From NCBI GenBank assembly GCA_020852075.1, contig JADZBN010000010.1, positions 1 to 33,344 on the forward strand: a stretch of DNA of 33,344 bases, written 5' to 3'. The DNA is from Bacteroidia bacterium (lineage in GTDB: Bacteria > Bacteroidota > Bacteroidia > AKYH767-A > 2013-40CM-41-45). The notes below the pieces were generated by a model, which saw nothing but the letters and a program-made list of their open reading frames with translations, was not told where the DNA came from and searched no databases. This document shows positions 15,763 through 26,008 of this stretch, one piece after another. The translations under genes were made by a program, and so were the position numbers. How positions within the stretch are numbered: the first letter of the stretch is position 1; each line of letters begins with the position of its first letter.

Positions 15763-17781
15763 ATGGCAAAAAAATACAAAAAAATACCCCCGGCACCCCC
15801 GGCCACATATCCTGGCCTGGCAAGCGGTGGCATGCTGTTGCTGATTTTCTGCGTTTCATTATTGGCATATTCAGCCTGTTTTGGGTTTACCATCACCAAT
15901 TGGGATGAAAAACGATACCTCCTGGAAACCCCTATGATCCGGGAACTGAGTTGGGAAAACATCCGGCTTATTTTTACCAGTAAAGTACTGAACAGCTACA
16001 ATCCCCTGGTACTATTGTCGTTTGCCGCAGACAATGCATTGCACGGTACGGAATACGGCTGGTTTCATGGTGAAAATGTGGTATTGCACGGCTTGAATAG
16101 TATGCTGGTATTCCTGTGCGTACGCAAATTCAGGATCTCTGTCTTTTATTCAGGTATTATTGCCCTGCTTTTCTCCGTTCATCCAATGCATGTGGAGTCG
16201 GTTGCCTGGATTGCCAGCCGGAAGGACGTTCTCTTTACCTTTTTCTTTCTGCTTTCCTGGATGATGTATATCACGTACCTGAATAAAAACAGCATAACAT
16301 GGTACCTTGCAGGCATCCTGTTCTTTGCATTGTCTTTGTTGTCCAAAGCCCAGGCTGTAACCCTGCCGCTGGTACTTCTGCTAACAGATTATTTATTGAA
16401 CGGCAGGCTGAATGTCAGGAATCTGCTTGACAAAATTCCCTGGTTTTTGCTGGCAGCAGGTGCCGGATACATGGCGATCAGCGGGAGCACATTTGTTGCG
16501 GATAAATATGCAGCACCATTGACTCTTTGGGAGAAATCCATTTACTCCGTGATTGCCACAGGCATGTATCTGGCAAAGGCAGTGATCCCATTCTCCCAGT
16601 CTGCCATATATGCATTTATAAAATCGGGGACCACTGCCTGGTATACCTGGATGATTATTTCCTCTGTCCTGGTAGCCGCGCTGGTATTTTCAATAATCAG
16701 GTATGGCAGGAAAAACAGGCTGATACCATTCGGGGTACTCTTTTTCTTTGTCAATATATTTCTGACACTCCATATCGTTGCAGTAAACAGTTCATTAATC
16801 TATGAACGGTTTTCATACATCAGCTACCTTGGATTGTTCATGGCCGGTACCGGCATGATTTCCGGCATGAAGAATTCACAAATTGCCGGAAAGGCCGTGC
16901 TGGTGTCCCTGACAGTAATCTTTGGAATTCTCACCTGGCAGAGAACCCTGGTATGGAAAAACAGTGAAACATTATGGACAGATGTCATCAAAAAGAATCC
17001 GGAAGCACAGGTGGCTTATAATAACAGGGGGGAATATTACAATAACAGGAACGAACTGGATAAGGCATTTGCTGACTTTAATTCCTCCATCCGGGTACGC
17101 CCCCGCCAGCCCAGCGCTTTTAATAACCGCTCGGTAATTTATTTTAAGAGGGGTGAAATGGCAAAGGCCCTGGATGATAACGAAACAGCCCTCAGCCTGG
17201 AGCCCGATTATCCTGAAGCGATTGCCAATCGTGGAATTATTTATTTCAATATGAATCAGTTTGATTCAGCAATATATTATTACGACAAAGCCCTGATCAA
17301 ATTACCCAATTACCCTTCTGCCTGGCTAAACCTGGGCTCCGCCTGGTTAAAGAAGGGGAATCCGGCAAAAGCCATTGAAAGTTACCGTAAGGCATTGGAA
17401 TATTTGCCCGGTTATACCGATGCCTGGAAATATATGGGCATAGCCTATGTACAACTTGACAGTCTTGCAGAAGCGACAAATTGTATCAGCGAGGCAAAGA
17501 AATCCGGAGCAGGACAGGAGGTAATACGGGCAATCAGTAATGAATATCTTGGAATGGGAAATGCTGCATACAAAAATGGTTCAACGGATAAGGCGATGGA
17601 ATATTATCAGAAAGCAGCAGGTATTGATCCGGCAAATGCAGAAGCGTATTATGATCTTGGGGGAATATATCTTATGAAAAGAGATATAAAAAAGGCAAGG
17701 GAATACTGGAGGAAAACCCTGCAACTGGAACCTGGCCATGCTGCAGCAACCGGCTGGCTCAATAAGACAGGCGGATTATAG
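15763..17781 (+). CDS. Polytopic membrane protein with C-terminal TPR repeats (TMTC/glycosyltransferase-like)
   Basis: 672 aa; HPMHVESVAWIASRKDVLFTFFFLLSW-type segment typical of TMTC-like proteins; about ten TM helices; C-terminal TPR units (YNNRGEYYNNRNELDKAFADFNSSI, AIANRGIIYFNMNQFDSAIYYYDKAL and others). Confidence 0.82.
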   Translation: MAKKYKKIPPAPPATYPGLASGGMLLLIFCVSLLAYSACFGFTITNWDEKRYLLETPMIRELSWENIRLIFTSKVLNSYNPLVLLSFAADNALHGTEYGWFHGENVVLHGLNSMLVFLCVRKFRISVFYSGIIALLFSVHPMHVESVAWIASRKDVLFTFFFLLSWMMYITYLNKNSITWYLAGILFFALSLLSKAQAVTLPLVLLLTDYLLNGRLNVRNLLDKIPWFLLAAGAGYMAISGSTFVADKYAAPLTLWEKSIYSVIATGMYLAKAVIPFSQSAIYAFIKSGTTAWYTWMIISSVLVAALVFSIIRYGRKNRLIPFGVLFFFVNIFLTLHIVAVNSSLIYERFSYISYLGLFMAGTGMISGMKNSQIAGKAVLVSLTVIFGILTWQRTLVWKNSETLWTDVIKKNPEAQVAYNNRGEYYNNRNELDKAFADFNSSIRVRPRQPSAFNNRSVIYFKRGEMAKALDDNETALSLEPDYPEAIANRGIIYFNMNQFDSAIYYYDKALIKLPNYPSAWLNLGSAWLKKGNPAKAIESYRKALEYLPGYTDAWKYMGIAYVQLDSLAEATNCISEAKKSGAGQEVIRAISNEYLGMGNAAYKNGSTDKAMEYYQKAAGIDPANAEAYYDLGGIYLMKRDIKKAREYWRKTLQLEPGHAAATGWLNKTGGL

Positions 17782-17817
17782 CCGATGAGATGTTCAGCGA
17801 ATATCCCTGCATAATTG

Positions 17818-17825
17818 TACCTTTG
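17818..17825 (+). promoter_or_regulatory. Candidate -7 element TACCTTTG of the dCMP deaminase gene
   Basis: Matches TAnnTTTG, 6 nt before the ATG at 17832; -33 element weak. Confidence 0.45.
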
Positions 17826-17831
17826 CACCCT

Positions 17832-18308
17832 ATGCTCAAACCTTCATTTGACGAAATATATATGGAACTGGCCATGAACCTGGCCAAACGTTCCCATTGT
17901 GTGAAAATCCAGGTTGGGGCTGTCCTCACCAAGGACACCCGGATTGTTTCCCTGGGATACAACGGGCCACCGGCCGGTACCCATAACTGTGATGAGGAGT
18001 GGCCGGATACAGGTTGTCCGCGTGACAGTAAAGGATCCTGCTCGCTGGCCTTGCATGCAGAACAGAATGCCATCCTCTATGCCTCCCGAAATGGCGTTCC
18101 GGTGGACGGAAGCACTTTATATGTAACGCTTTCACCCTGTCTTGCATGCGCAAGAATCATTTTTACCATGGGTATCCGTAAGGTCTGGTTCCTTCATTCC
18201 TACGCCGCCTATAAGGGCCTGGCTGCAGATGAAGGAGTGGAATTCCTGAAAAGATTCGGTATCGAGGTACAGCAATACCAACCTGAAACGGAAACCGCCG
18301 CCGGATAA
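17832..18308 (+). CDS. dCMP/deoxycytidylate deaminase family protein
   Basis: Zinc deaminase motifs LHAEQNAILYA and LSPCLACARIIF; start moved to the ATG at 17832 (MLKPSFDEIYMELAMNLAKRSHCVKIQVGAVL). Confidence 0.9.
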   Translation: MLKPSFDEIYMELAMNLAKRSHCVKIQVGAVLTKDTRIVSLGYNGPPAGTHNCDEEWPDTGCPRDSKGSCSLALHAEQNAILYASRNGVPVDGSTLYVTLSPCLACARIIFTMGIRKVWFLHSYAAYKGLAADEGVEFLKRFGIEVQQYQPETETAAG

Positions 18309-18415
18309 AAGATGAAAAGTTCCTAAAGGGACTGAATTTTCGGTCCGTCCGGTAAAATTTACAAAACATTTTTCCCCGAATTCAGTTAAATGCAAGTACA
18401 GCCCTTTCCATTCCT

Positions 18416-20044
18416 GTGAAACGTTTAAAATACTGGTTACCCTTTATCATTTCGGTCAGTCTGGTCCTTGGAATGTATGTCGGGATGCGTCTGAGTGAAC
18501 CGTTTAAAAATACCCGTTCTTTTTTTTCTTTCCGGACAGGCCAGTTCAGCAAAATCAATGATGTCATCAATTATATCAATAATGAATATGTTGATACGGT
18601 AAATCAGAAATCACTGGTCGAGAAAACCATCAGTGACATGCTTCATGAACTGGATCCTCATTCGGCGTATATCCCGGCGGATGAATTACAGGCAATGAAC
18701 GAACCATTGGAAGGAAACTTCGACGGTATTGGGATTGAGTTTCATATACAGGACGATACCATAATGGTGGTTTCGGCAGTATCCGGCGGGCCTTCTGAAC
18801 AACTTGGTATCCGGTCAGGCGACAGAATCATAAAAGTAGAGGGGAAAAATGTAGCTCATGTTGATATTACCAATACCCAGGTAATGCAACTGCTCCGTGG
18901 CCCCAGTAAAACAAGTGTGAAGGTTACAGTATTCAGAAGATCAACAGGGCAAACCCTTGACTTTACCATTGTCAGGGGAAAAATTCCCATCTACAGTGTG
19001 GATGTGGCCTATATGATTAATAAGGAAACAGGATTCATAAAGATCAGTCATTTTGCCGAAAATACGTATTCAGAATACATTGACGCATTTATGAAACTGA
19101 AGGAGCAGGGCCTCCAGAACCTTGTTCTTGACCTCCGTGGAAACCCGGGAGGGTACCTGAAGACAGCCATTCAGATTGCCGACGAATTTCTGCCTGACAG
19201 GAAACTCATTGTTTATACCGAAGGAAGATCACGGGCACGCGAATCATTTTATACTACGGATCACAGAGGGTATTTTGAAACCGGACCATTGGTCGTTTTG
19301 ATTGATGAAGGCAGCGCCTCCGCCAGCGAAATCGTTGCCGGTGCCCTGCAGGACTGGGACAGGGCCACTATTGTCGGCAGAAGGTCATTCGGCAAAGGCC
19401 TGGTACAGGAGCAAAGTGAATTTCCTGATGGCTCTGCCATTCGGCTCACTGTGGCAAGATACTATACTCCCACCGGCAGGTGTATTCAAAAGGCATATTC
19501 GGAGGGATACGACGAGTATTCCAATGAATTGTTTGAACGGATGAAAAGGGGCGAACTCCTGAGTTCAGACAGTATTCATTTTTCGGATTCACTGAAATAT
19601 AAAACACCCGGTGGAAAAATCGTGTATGGCGGAGGCGGAATCATGCCGGATGTATTCGTACCGCTTGACACAGCAGGCAGTTCGGACTTTTATGCCGTTG
19701 TCAACGGCCAGGGACTGATTTCACAATTCGCATACAACTATCTGGATGAACACAGACAGGGATTTGACAAGTATGATTCCTTTGGCACATTTAATACATC
19801 CTTTAATGTTACCGGTGATAGGTATCATCAGTTCCTTGATTTTGTAAAAAAGAATAATGTGGCAAGTGATGCAAAGGGGGCGCAGGTTTCAGAGAAACTG
19901 ATCAAACTCCAGTTGAAGGCGCTGATAGCCCGGCAGATTTGGAAAAATGACGGATTTTATCCCGTATTGTTATCGGATGATCCCACCCTGAAAAAGGCGC
20001 TCGAACTCCTTGAAAAGAAAGAGGTTGCTGCGCATGGGAGCTGA
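18416..20044 (+). CDS. S41 family C-terminal processing peptidase (CtpA-like)
   Basis: N-terminal TM; PDZ segment GIGIEFHIQDDTIMVVSAVSGGPSEQLGIRSGDRIIKVEG; catalytic DEGSASASEIVAGALQDWDRATIVGRRSFGKGLVQ. GTG start. Confidence 0.93.
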   Translation: MKRLKYWLPFIISVSLVLGMYVGMRLSEPFKNTRSFFSFRTGQFSKINDVINYINNEYVDTVNQKSLVEKTISDMLHELDPHSAYIPADELQAMNEPLEGNFDGIGIEFHIQDDTIMVVSAVSGGPSEQLGIRSGDRIIKVEGKNVAHVDITNTQVMQLLRGPSKTSVKVTVFRRSTGQTLDFTIVRGKIPIYSVDVAYMINKETGFIKISHFAENTYSEYIDAFMKLKEQGLQNLVLDLRGNPGGYLKTAIQIADEFLPDRKLIVYTEGRSRARESFYTTDHRGYFETGPLVVLIDEGSASASEIVAGALQDWDRATIVGRRSFGKGLVQEQSEFPDGSAIRLTVARYYTPTGRCIQKAYSEGYDEYSNELFERMKRGELLSSDSIHFSDSLKYKTPGGKIVYGGGGIMPDVFVPLDTAGSSDFYAVVNGQGLISQFAYNYLDEHRQGFDKYDSFGTFNTSFNVTGDRYHQFLDFVKKNNVASDAKGAQVSEKLIKLQLKALIARQIWKNDGFYPVLLSDDPTLKKALELLEKKEVAAHGS

Positions 20045-20105
20045 TTACAGTTGATACTGTTCAGATCAGGAAATCTCTTTCGTTCCCCATTTCGATTTCG
20101 TTTTG

Positions 20106-20113
20106 TAATTTTG
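20106..20113 (+). promoter_or_regulatory. Candidate -7 element TAATTTTG upstream of superoxide dismutase
   Basis: Matches TAnnTTTG; implies a leader of about 110 nt. Confidence 0.35.
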
Positions 20114-20228
20114 ATGCACGAAAAGACCTGCAGCAGATATCGGGTACAATAGAACCTGATTGTTGATTCAGGCATTGCCTCGCGGCCTTTTCCAACATTG
20201 TTTCTCTAACCTTTAAACCCCAACATGT

Positions 20229-20837
20229 ATGGCCTTCGAACTTCCCAAACTCCCGTATCCATTTGCGGCTCTTGAGCCCAGTATTGATGCACGTACCATG
20301 GAAATCCACCATGGAAAACACCATCAGGGATATGTTACCAATCTGAACAATGCGATTTCCGGAACTGATGCCGGGAATTTAAGCATAGAAGACATTTGCA
20401 AACAAATTTCCAGGTATCCTGTAGCTGTCCGGAATAACGGCGGCGGACATTTCAACCATTCCCTTTTCTGGACCGTCATGAAACCCGGTGGCAGTCCTCT
20501 TTCCGGTACATTGAAGGAGGCCATTACATCAGCCTTCGGCACCGTTGATGAGTTCAGGAATAAATTCGCTGCTGCCGGAGCATCACGGTTCGGAAGCGGA
20601 TGGGCATGGCTGGTGGTGGGCCAGGATAAGAAACTTGCGGTCGGATCCACTCCCAACCAGGACAATCCGCTGATGGATATTGCTGAAATAAAAGGAATCC
20701 CTGTTCTCGGACTTGATGTCTGGGAACACGCCTATTACCTGAATTATCAGAATCGCAGGCCCGATTATATTTCCGCCTGGTGGAATGTTGTCCACTGGGA
20801 CGAAGTGGCCAGGCGTTTTGCAGCAGCGATGAAATAA
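20229..20837 (+). CDS. sodB: Fe/Mn superoxide dismutase
   Basis: 202 aa; [38 protein letters not shown] and [31 protein letters not shown] metal-ligand motif. Fe versus Mn cannot be decided from sequence by eye. Confidence 0.96.
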   Translation: MAFELPKLPYPFAALEPSIDARTMEIHHGKHHQGYVTNLNNAISGTDAGNLSIEDICKQISRYPVAVRNNGGGHFNHSLFWTVMKPGGSPLSGTLKEAITSAFGTVDEFRNKFAAAGASRFGSGWAWLVVGQDKKLAVGSTPNQDNPLMDIAEIKGIPVLGLDVWEHAYYLNYQNRRPDYISAWWNVVHWDEVARRFAAAMK

Positions 20838-20850
20838 CATTTTCGTGATA

Positions 20851-20879
20851 AAATACCGGGTAATGCCCGGTATTTTTTT
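20851..20879 (+). terminator. Rho-independent terminator of superoxide dismutase
   Basis: Perfect stem AAATACCGGG-TAATG-CCCGGTATTT followed by a T run. Confidence 0.9.
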
Positions 20880-21042
20880 GGAATAAAATCTTCCCGGAAA
20901 GCAATCCCTTTTCTGATTTTTACGTATGCGATAATAACTATGTCTGCACTGACCGTGGACTGCTGCAGGCCAATTCTTCAGTCAGCCGGGTTATCTCCAA
21001 TATAGAGACCCGAGTTTCGTTGATACTATTTTCCGGATTTTG

Positions 21043-23559
21043 ATGAAATCAGGGTTGTCTTCAGTTCTCATACAGGTGGCAAAAGGCGTTGCTTTGTTCA
21101 TCCTGGGTTTGGTATTGCTGGGATTACTCATCAGTTTCTTTTATGAAAAAGAGGTTAAAAGGATGATGGTTGAAAAGTTGAATGCCAGCCTGGATACAAA
21201 AGTGGAGGTAAAGGAATTTGATTTTTCTGTCTTCAGACATTTCCCTTATGCCTCACTTGACATGCAGGATGTTCTGGTGTGGGGTACCGAAGGCAGTGCA
21301 GCGGGAGATACCTTACTTTTTACTCATCATTTTTCATTGCTTTTTAATGTTTTTGGGATTTTTAAAAAGGATGTTTCAGTACGCAGGGTGGTGTTAACCG
21401 GAGGGGCCCTCCATATAAGGATGTTGCCGGGAGAAAACAATAATTATCATATCTGGAAAAAACCTGCTGATTCTGCTGCCTCTTCTTCTCTGGATATTCA
21501 GGACATCCGTGTACGGAATATGAGGATGGATTATAGCGATCCTGAAAACGGTCAATTCTTTGCCTGGACAACATCGGATGCAGAGCTGGCGGGAAAATTT
21601 TCTGACCAGCTTTACAACCTTATGGTGGAGGCCGACCTGTTTATTGACCACCTTAAAATCGGAGACGTGGACTATATTCCCGGTAAAAAAATTACCGTTG
21701 ATTCAGGCCTTGAGATCAACAATACAGGAAAAGTTTACAACTTCCATAATAGCCGTGTTACCATTGAGGACCTTTCTTTTGATGTAGGAGGGGATATCCG
21801 GATGCCATCCGGCAGGACACTCCTGAATCTTTCTGTGAAGGCGCATGAGGCAGACCTGAAGGATTTTATCTCGCTTCTTCCGGCCAGGTATGTTGAATAT
21901 TTCAGGAAATTTGATTGTGAAGGAAAATGCCTCTTTGAATCAACCATCCGAGGAAATACATCAGCACCTGCTTTCGACATTGCCTTTTCCGTCCAGCAGG
22001 GAAAGGTAACTCCTGAGAATAGCCCTGTTTCGCTGAATCAGATTCAGTTGGACGGAACTTTCAGATTGGATTCATCCGGAAAGAATATTTTATCCGTACC
22101 GGCAATGAAGGCAAGCCTTGGCAATCACCCTATTTCCGGAGGATTCAGCATTGAAAACTTCAGACAGCCCTATCTGGATATGCACGCCAGGGCAGAAATT
22201 GACCTGTCACAGGCAAAAAGTTTTGTGGCCCCGGACACGCTGGAAAGCCTGTCTGGGCTCCTTCGTCTGGATTTTTCCTTCGCCGGAAGAATCGGTGGTT
22301 CTCAGAATGGTCATTCCCTGTTATCAGATGCAGTGAAGGCCTCCGGGAATGCCGGTATTTCCAACCTTTCATTTTCATTGAAAAAAAATCCTCTTGTTTT
22401 TCAAAAAATCAACGGAATTTTTTCACTTGAGAATAACAATATACTGGTGAATACATTATCTGGAAATATATCTTCAACTGATTTCCAGGTATCGGGATTA
22501 TTCCACAATGCCCTGAATTTTATTTTTATTCCGGGACAGCCCGGAACCATCACCGGAAAATTTACCTCCTCAAAGCTTGATCTGGATGAATTGCTTTCTG
22601 ACAAATCATCACAGGAGAATGATACATCCTATATCATGAAGTTCAATCCACGGCTCGTGGCAGACCTGGATGCATCCATCGGTAAAATTGTTTTCAGAAA
22701 ATTCAGCGCCTCCAGGGTTCAGGGAAAGATAAGCCTGAACCAGCAGGTAATCAGCGGAAGCGGACTGACGTTTTCCTCCATGAATGGAATGGTGTATATG
22801 GATGCTTCCATCAATGCTTCCCGTAAAGACAGTATTTTCATGAGCTGCAATGCCCGGTTCAACAGGATAGATATTACACGACTCTTTCACGACCTGGAAA
22901 ATTTCGACCAGGAAACGATGACCGACAAAAATGTAAAAGGGAATGTTACTGCAGATGTTCAGTTTGCATCCGTATGGACCAAATCATTCTCAATAGACCC
23001 GGGGAAAACACGTGCAACGGCAGATATCTCCATTGAAGACGGTGAGTTGATCAATTTTACCCCCATACTTGCACTCTCAAAATATATTAAAGTCCCTGAC
23101 CTGAACCACATCCGTTTCTCCAACCTCAGGAATCAGATTTCCATTTCCGACCGGAAGATTTACATACCTTCTATGGAGATCAAGTCTTCTGCATTAAACC
23201 TTACAGCCAGTGGGGTACACGATTTTGACAATAGGGTTGATTATCACCTGAAACTGTTGCTTTCTGATGTTCTTGGCAAAAAGATGAAAGACAATAAATC
23301 GGAATTCGGGGAGATTGAAGACGATGGACTTGGCAGAAGCCAGTTGTTTCTTACTATGCGGGGGCCGGTGGATAATCCGAAATTTGCACCCGATACCCGT
23401 GCAATGGGAAACAAAATTAAAACAGACATTGCTTCCGAAAAGCAAAATCTGAAGGCCATTCTGAAAGATGAATTTGGGTTGTTTAAAAAGGACACCATTC
23501 AGATTAAGAAAAAGAAAAAAGATGAAATGCAGATTGATTGGGAAAATGATGAACATTGA
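21043..23559 (+). CDS. AsmA-family-like large envelope protein
   Basis: N-terminal TM anchor, MMVEKLNASLDTKVEVKEFDFSVFRHFPYASLDMQDVLVWG opening, beta-rich repeats and DYHLKLLLSDVLGKKM C-terminal AsmA pattern. Confidence 0.82.
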   Translation: MKSGLSSVLIQVAKGVALFILGLVLLGLLISFFYEKEVKRMMVEKLNASLDTKVEVKEFDFSVFRHFPYASLDMQDVLVWGTEGSAAGDTLLFTHHFSLLFNVFGIFKKDVSVRRVVLTGGALHIRMLPGENNNYHIWKKPADSAASSSLDIQDIRVRNMRMDYSDPENGQFFAWTTSDAELAGKFSDQLYNLMVEADLFIDHLKIGDVDYIPGKKITVDSGLEINNTGKVYNFHNSRVTIEDLSFDVGGDIRMPSGRTLLNLSVKAHEADLKDFISLLPARYVEYFRKFDCEGKCLFESTIRGNTSAPAFDIAFSVQQGKVTPENSPVSLNQIQLDGTFRLDSSGKNILSVPAMKASLGNHPISGGFSIENFRQPYLDMHARAEIDLSQAKSFVAPDTLESLSGLLRLDFSFAGRIGGSQNGHSLLSDAVKASGNAGISNLSFSLKKNPLVFQKINGIFSLENNNILVNTLSGNISSTDFQVSGLFHNALNFIFIPGQPGTITGKFTSSKLDLDELLSDKSSQENDTSYIMKFNPRLVADLDASIGKIVFRKFSASRVQGKISLNQQVISGSGLTFSSMNGMVYMDASINASRKDSIFMSCNARFNRIDITRLFHDLENFDQETMTDKNVKGNVTADVQFASVWTKSFSIDPGKTRATADISIEDGELINFTPILALSKYIKVPDLNHIRFSNLRNQISISDRKIYIPSMEIKSSALNLTASGVHDFDNRVDYHLKLLLSDVLGKKMKDNKSEFGEIEDDGLGRSQLFLTMRGPVDNPKFAPDTRAMGNKIKTDIASEKQNLKAILKDEFGLFKKDTIQIKKKKKDEMQIDWENDEH

Positions 23560-23655
23560 TTTTCCCATATTTATGAAAAACTGCCATCTTTGCCTTGACA
23601 GGGAAGACAATTTAACAACAGGTTACCCGTTTTTTATGAAAAGAACACAATTGGC

Positions 23656-24804
23656 GTGAATATTTATACCCAAAAACAACGCTGGAAAATATTATTGCTG
23701 GTAGCCGCGCTCCTGATAGGGGCCGCATCCCTTTGGTATACCAATAAACTGGTCAATAAACTTGCGGAAGAGGAACATAAAAAAATTGAACTTTGGGCAG
23801 AGGCCACCAAACGCCTGGCTGACATATCCGAGGAAAATTCAGACATAAATTTTTTATCCAGTGTAATAGGAAATAATACCACGATTCCCGTTATCTGGAC
23901 GGATGAGCATTTCAATGTTATTTCTTATCGGAACCTGGATTCCATCAAGGCGAAAAAACCCGGTTACCTTGAGGAACAGGTCAGGACAATGCAGGAGGAA
24001 CATAACCCGATCAATATACATATAGGACAATCACTTACCCAGTATATTTTATATAAGGATTCGAACCTGCTGGTCCGTCTGCGTTACTATCCGTATTTCC
24101 AGCTCGCGGTGATTGCCCTGTTCCTTTTTGTATCCTATCTCGCATTCAGTACTTCCAGGAAGGCGGAACAAAACCAGGTATGGGTTGGAATGGCTAAAGA
24201 AACGGCTCACCAGCTCGGAACACCCTTGTCATCCCTGGTCGCCTGGCTGGAACTATTGAAACTGAAGGGAATTAACGGTGAGTATGCAACTGAAATTGAA
24301 AAGGATATTCAGCGCCTTCAAACCATAACCGACAGATTTTCCAAGATCGGTTCGGCACCTGCCCTGACACGGGAAAACCTGTATGATGTCCTGATGCATT
24401 CCGTCAGGTATATTGGTACCAGAACCTCCGACAAGGTTAGCTTCCAGCTCAGGCAACCATCCAATACCGTTTTTGTTCCGTTGAATATTCCACTTTTTGA
24501 ATGGGTTATTGAAAACCTTCTCAAGAATGCGCTGGATGCCATGGGGGGATCCGGAACCATAAACATAAAGATTACGGATCAGCAACAATTTGTATATATT
24601 GACATTTCCGATACGGGTAAAGGAATATCCAAACAGGCATATAAAACCATTTTTAAGCCCGGATACACCACCAAAAGCCGGGGCTGGGGACTCGGATTGT
24701 CACTCAGTAAACGGATTATTGAGGAGTATCATGACGGACAGATATTTGTAAAAAACTCCGAAATGGGAAAGGGTACTACCTTCCGTATCGTTTTGAAGAA
24801 GTAA
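23656..24804 (+). CDS. Membrane sensor histidine kinase
   Basis: Two TM segments; phosphoacceptor KETAHQLGTPLSSLVAW; HATPase N/G boxes NLLKNALDAM, DISDTGKGI, GWGLGLSLSKRIIEEYHDG. GTG start. Confidence 0.92.
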   Translation: MNIYTQKQRWKILLLVAALLIGAASLWYTNKLVNKLAEEEHKKIELWAEATKRLADISEENSDINFLSSVIGNNTTIPVIWTDEHFNVISYRNLDSIKAKKPGYLEEQVRTMQEEHNPINIHIGQSLTQYILYKDSNLLVRLRYYPYFQLAVIALFLFVSYLAFSTSRKAEQNQVWVGMAKETAHQLGTPLSSLVAWLELLKLKGINGEYATEIEKDIQRLQTITDRFSKIGSAPALTRENLYDVLMHSVRYIGTRTSDKVSFQLRQPSNTVFVPLNIPLFEWVIENLLKNALDAMGGSGTINIKITDQQQFVYIDISDTGKGISKQAYKTIFKPGYTTKSRGWGLGLSLSKRIIEEYHDGQIFVKNSEMGKGTTFRIVLKK

Positions 24805-24844
24805 AACAGGCAAGGTGCTGAAACCATCTTTTTCCGGGTACTTG

Positions 24845-24852
24845 TATCTTTG
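24845..24852 (+). promoter_or_regulatory. Candidate -7 element TATCTTTG upstream of hemW
   Basis: Matches TAnnTTTG, 28 nt before the ATG. Confidence 0.45.
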
Positions 24853-24880
24853 CCCACGGGAAATGATGGACGGATAAAAT

Positions 24881-26008
24881 ATGGCCGGAATTTATATTCA
24901 TATTCCATATTGCAGGCAGGCCTGCCACTACTGTGATTTTCATTTTTCCACTACCAGGAATTCCATACCGGAAATGGTACTGGCACTGGAAGGAGAACTC
25001 AGGATCCGTTCCGGCTACCTGAATGGACAACAAGTACATTCCGTTTATTTTGGTGGAGGAACCCCGAGTATTCTGGAACCGGAGGCGATTACCCACATGC
25101 TTTCAGTTATCCATGAATTGTTCGATATTCACCCTGATGCTGAAATCACCCTTGAAGCGAACCCGGACGACCTTACATTATCTTATCTTACTTTCCTCAG
25201 GGAATCCGGAATCAACCGGCTGAGTATCGGAGTTCAGAGTTTTTCCGATAAAGACCTGTTGGTTATGAACCGGGTACACACTGCCGAACAGGCATTACAA
25301 TCCATTGAGAATGCTGTAAAGGCAGGATTTCAAAACCTCACCATTGATTTGATTTATGGCACTCCGGGAATGAGTGATTCGCAATGGAACAAAAACCTGG
25401 ATATCGCATTTTCAATCGGTCTGAATCACCTGTCCTGTTATTCCCTTACTGTCGAACCCCGAACCGCTCTTGCATCATTTATCAGCACAGGAAAGATGAA
25501 AGATGTGGATGACGGTCAGGCCACAAGACAATTCCTGATATTAATGGACCGGGCTGCCGGTGCAGGTTTTATACACTATGAAATTTCCAATTTCGGGAAG
25601 GAAGGTTTTTTTTCCCGGCACAATACATCCTATTGGTCGGGCAGTCATTATCTCGGAATCGGACCCTCAGCCCATTCATTTGACGGCTTGAGCAGGCAAT
25701 GGAATGTTTCCAGCAATCCCGAATACATCCGGTCGCTAAAAGCCGGAAAAGTTCCTTTTGTAAGGGAAGAACTCACCCGTCGCGACCGTTACAACGAATA
25801 CATCCTGACTTCCCTGAGAATGCATACGGGAATTAATGGGGAAGAAATTCTTGAAAAATTTGGAGACACAAAAAGAAAAGATTTTCTTCAGGCTGTTTCT
25901 CCATTCCTGATAAGCGGAGAGATATTTGAATTTGAAGGAAGGTATATTCTTACCAGGAAAGGTAAACTGATGGCCGACAGGATTACATCGGAATTATTCC
26001 TCTGGTGA
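24881..26008 (+). CDS. hemW: HemW-like radical SAM haem chaperone (coproporphyrinogen III oxidase-like)
   Basis: IYIHIPYCRQACHYCDFHFST radical SAM cysteine motif; VYFGGGTPSIL; EITLEANPDDL; RLSIGVQSF; DLIYGTPG. Confidence 0.94.
   Translation: MAGIYIHIPYCRQACHYCDFHFSTTRNSIPEMVLALEGELRIRSGYLNGQQVHSVYFGGGTPSILEPEAITHMLSVIHELFDIHPDAEITLEANPDDLTLSYLTFLRESGINRLSIGVQSFSDKDLLVMNRVHTAEQALQSIENAVKAGFQNLTIDLIYGTPGMSDSQWNKNLDIAFSIGLNHLSCYSLTVEPRTALASFISTGKMKDVDDGQATRQFLILMDRAAGAGFIHYEISNFGKEGFFSRHNTSYWSGSHYLGIGPSAHSFDGLSRQWNVSSNPEYIRSLKAGKVPFVREELTRRDRYNEYILTSLRMHTGINGEEILEKFGDTKRKDFLQAVSPFLISGEIFEFEGRYILTRKGKLMADRITSELFLW

Noticed and set aside
271-24804. Response regulator (271-684) and histidine kinase (23656-24804) as a two-component pair
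   Set aside because: Separated by about 23 kb with many unrelated genes; no sequence-level reason to pair them.
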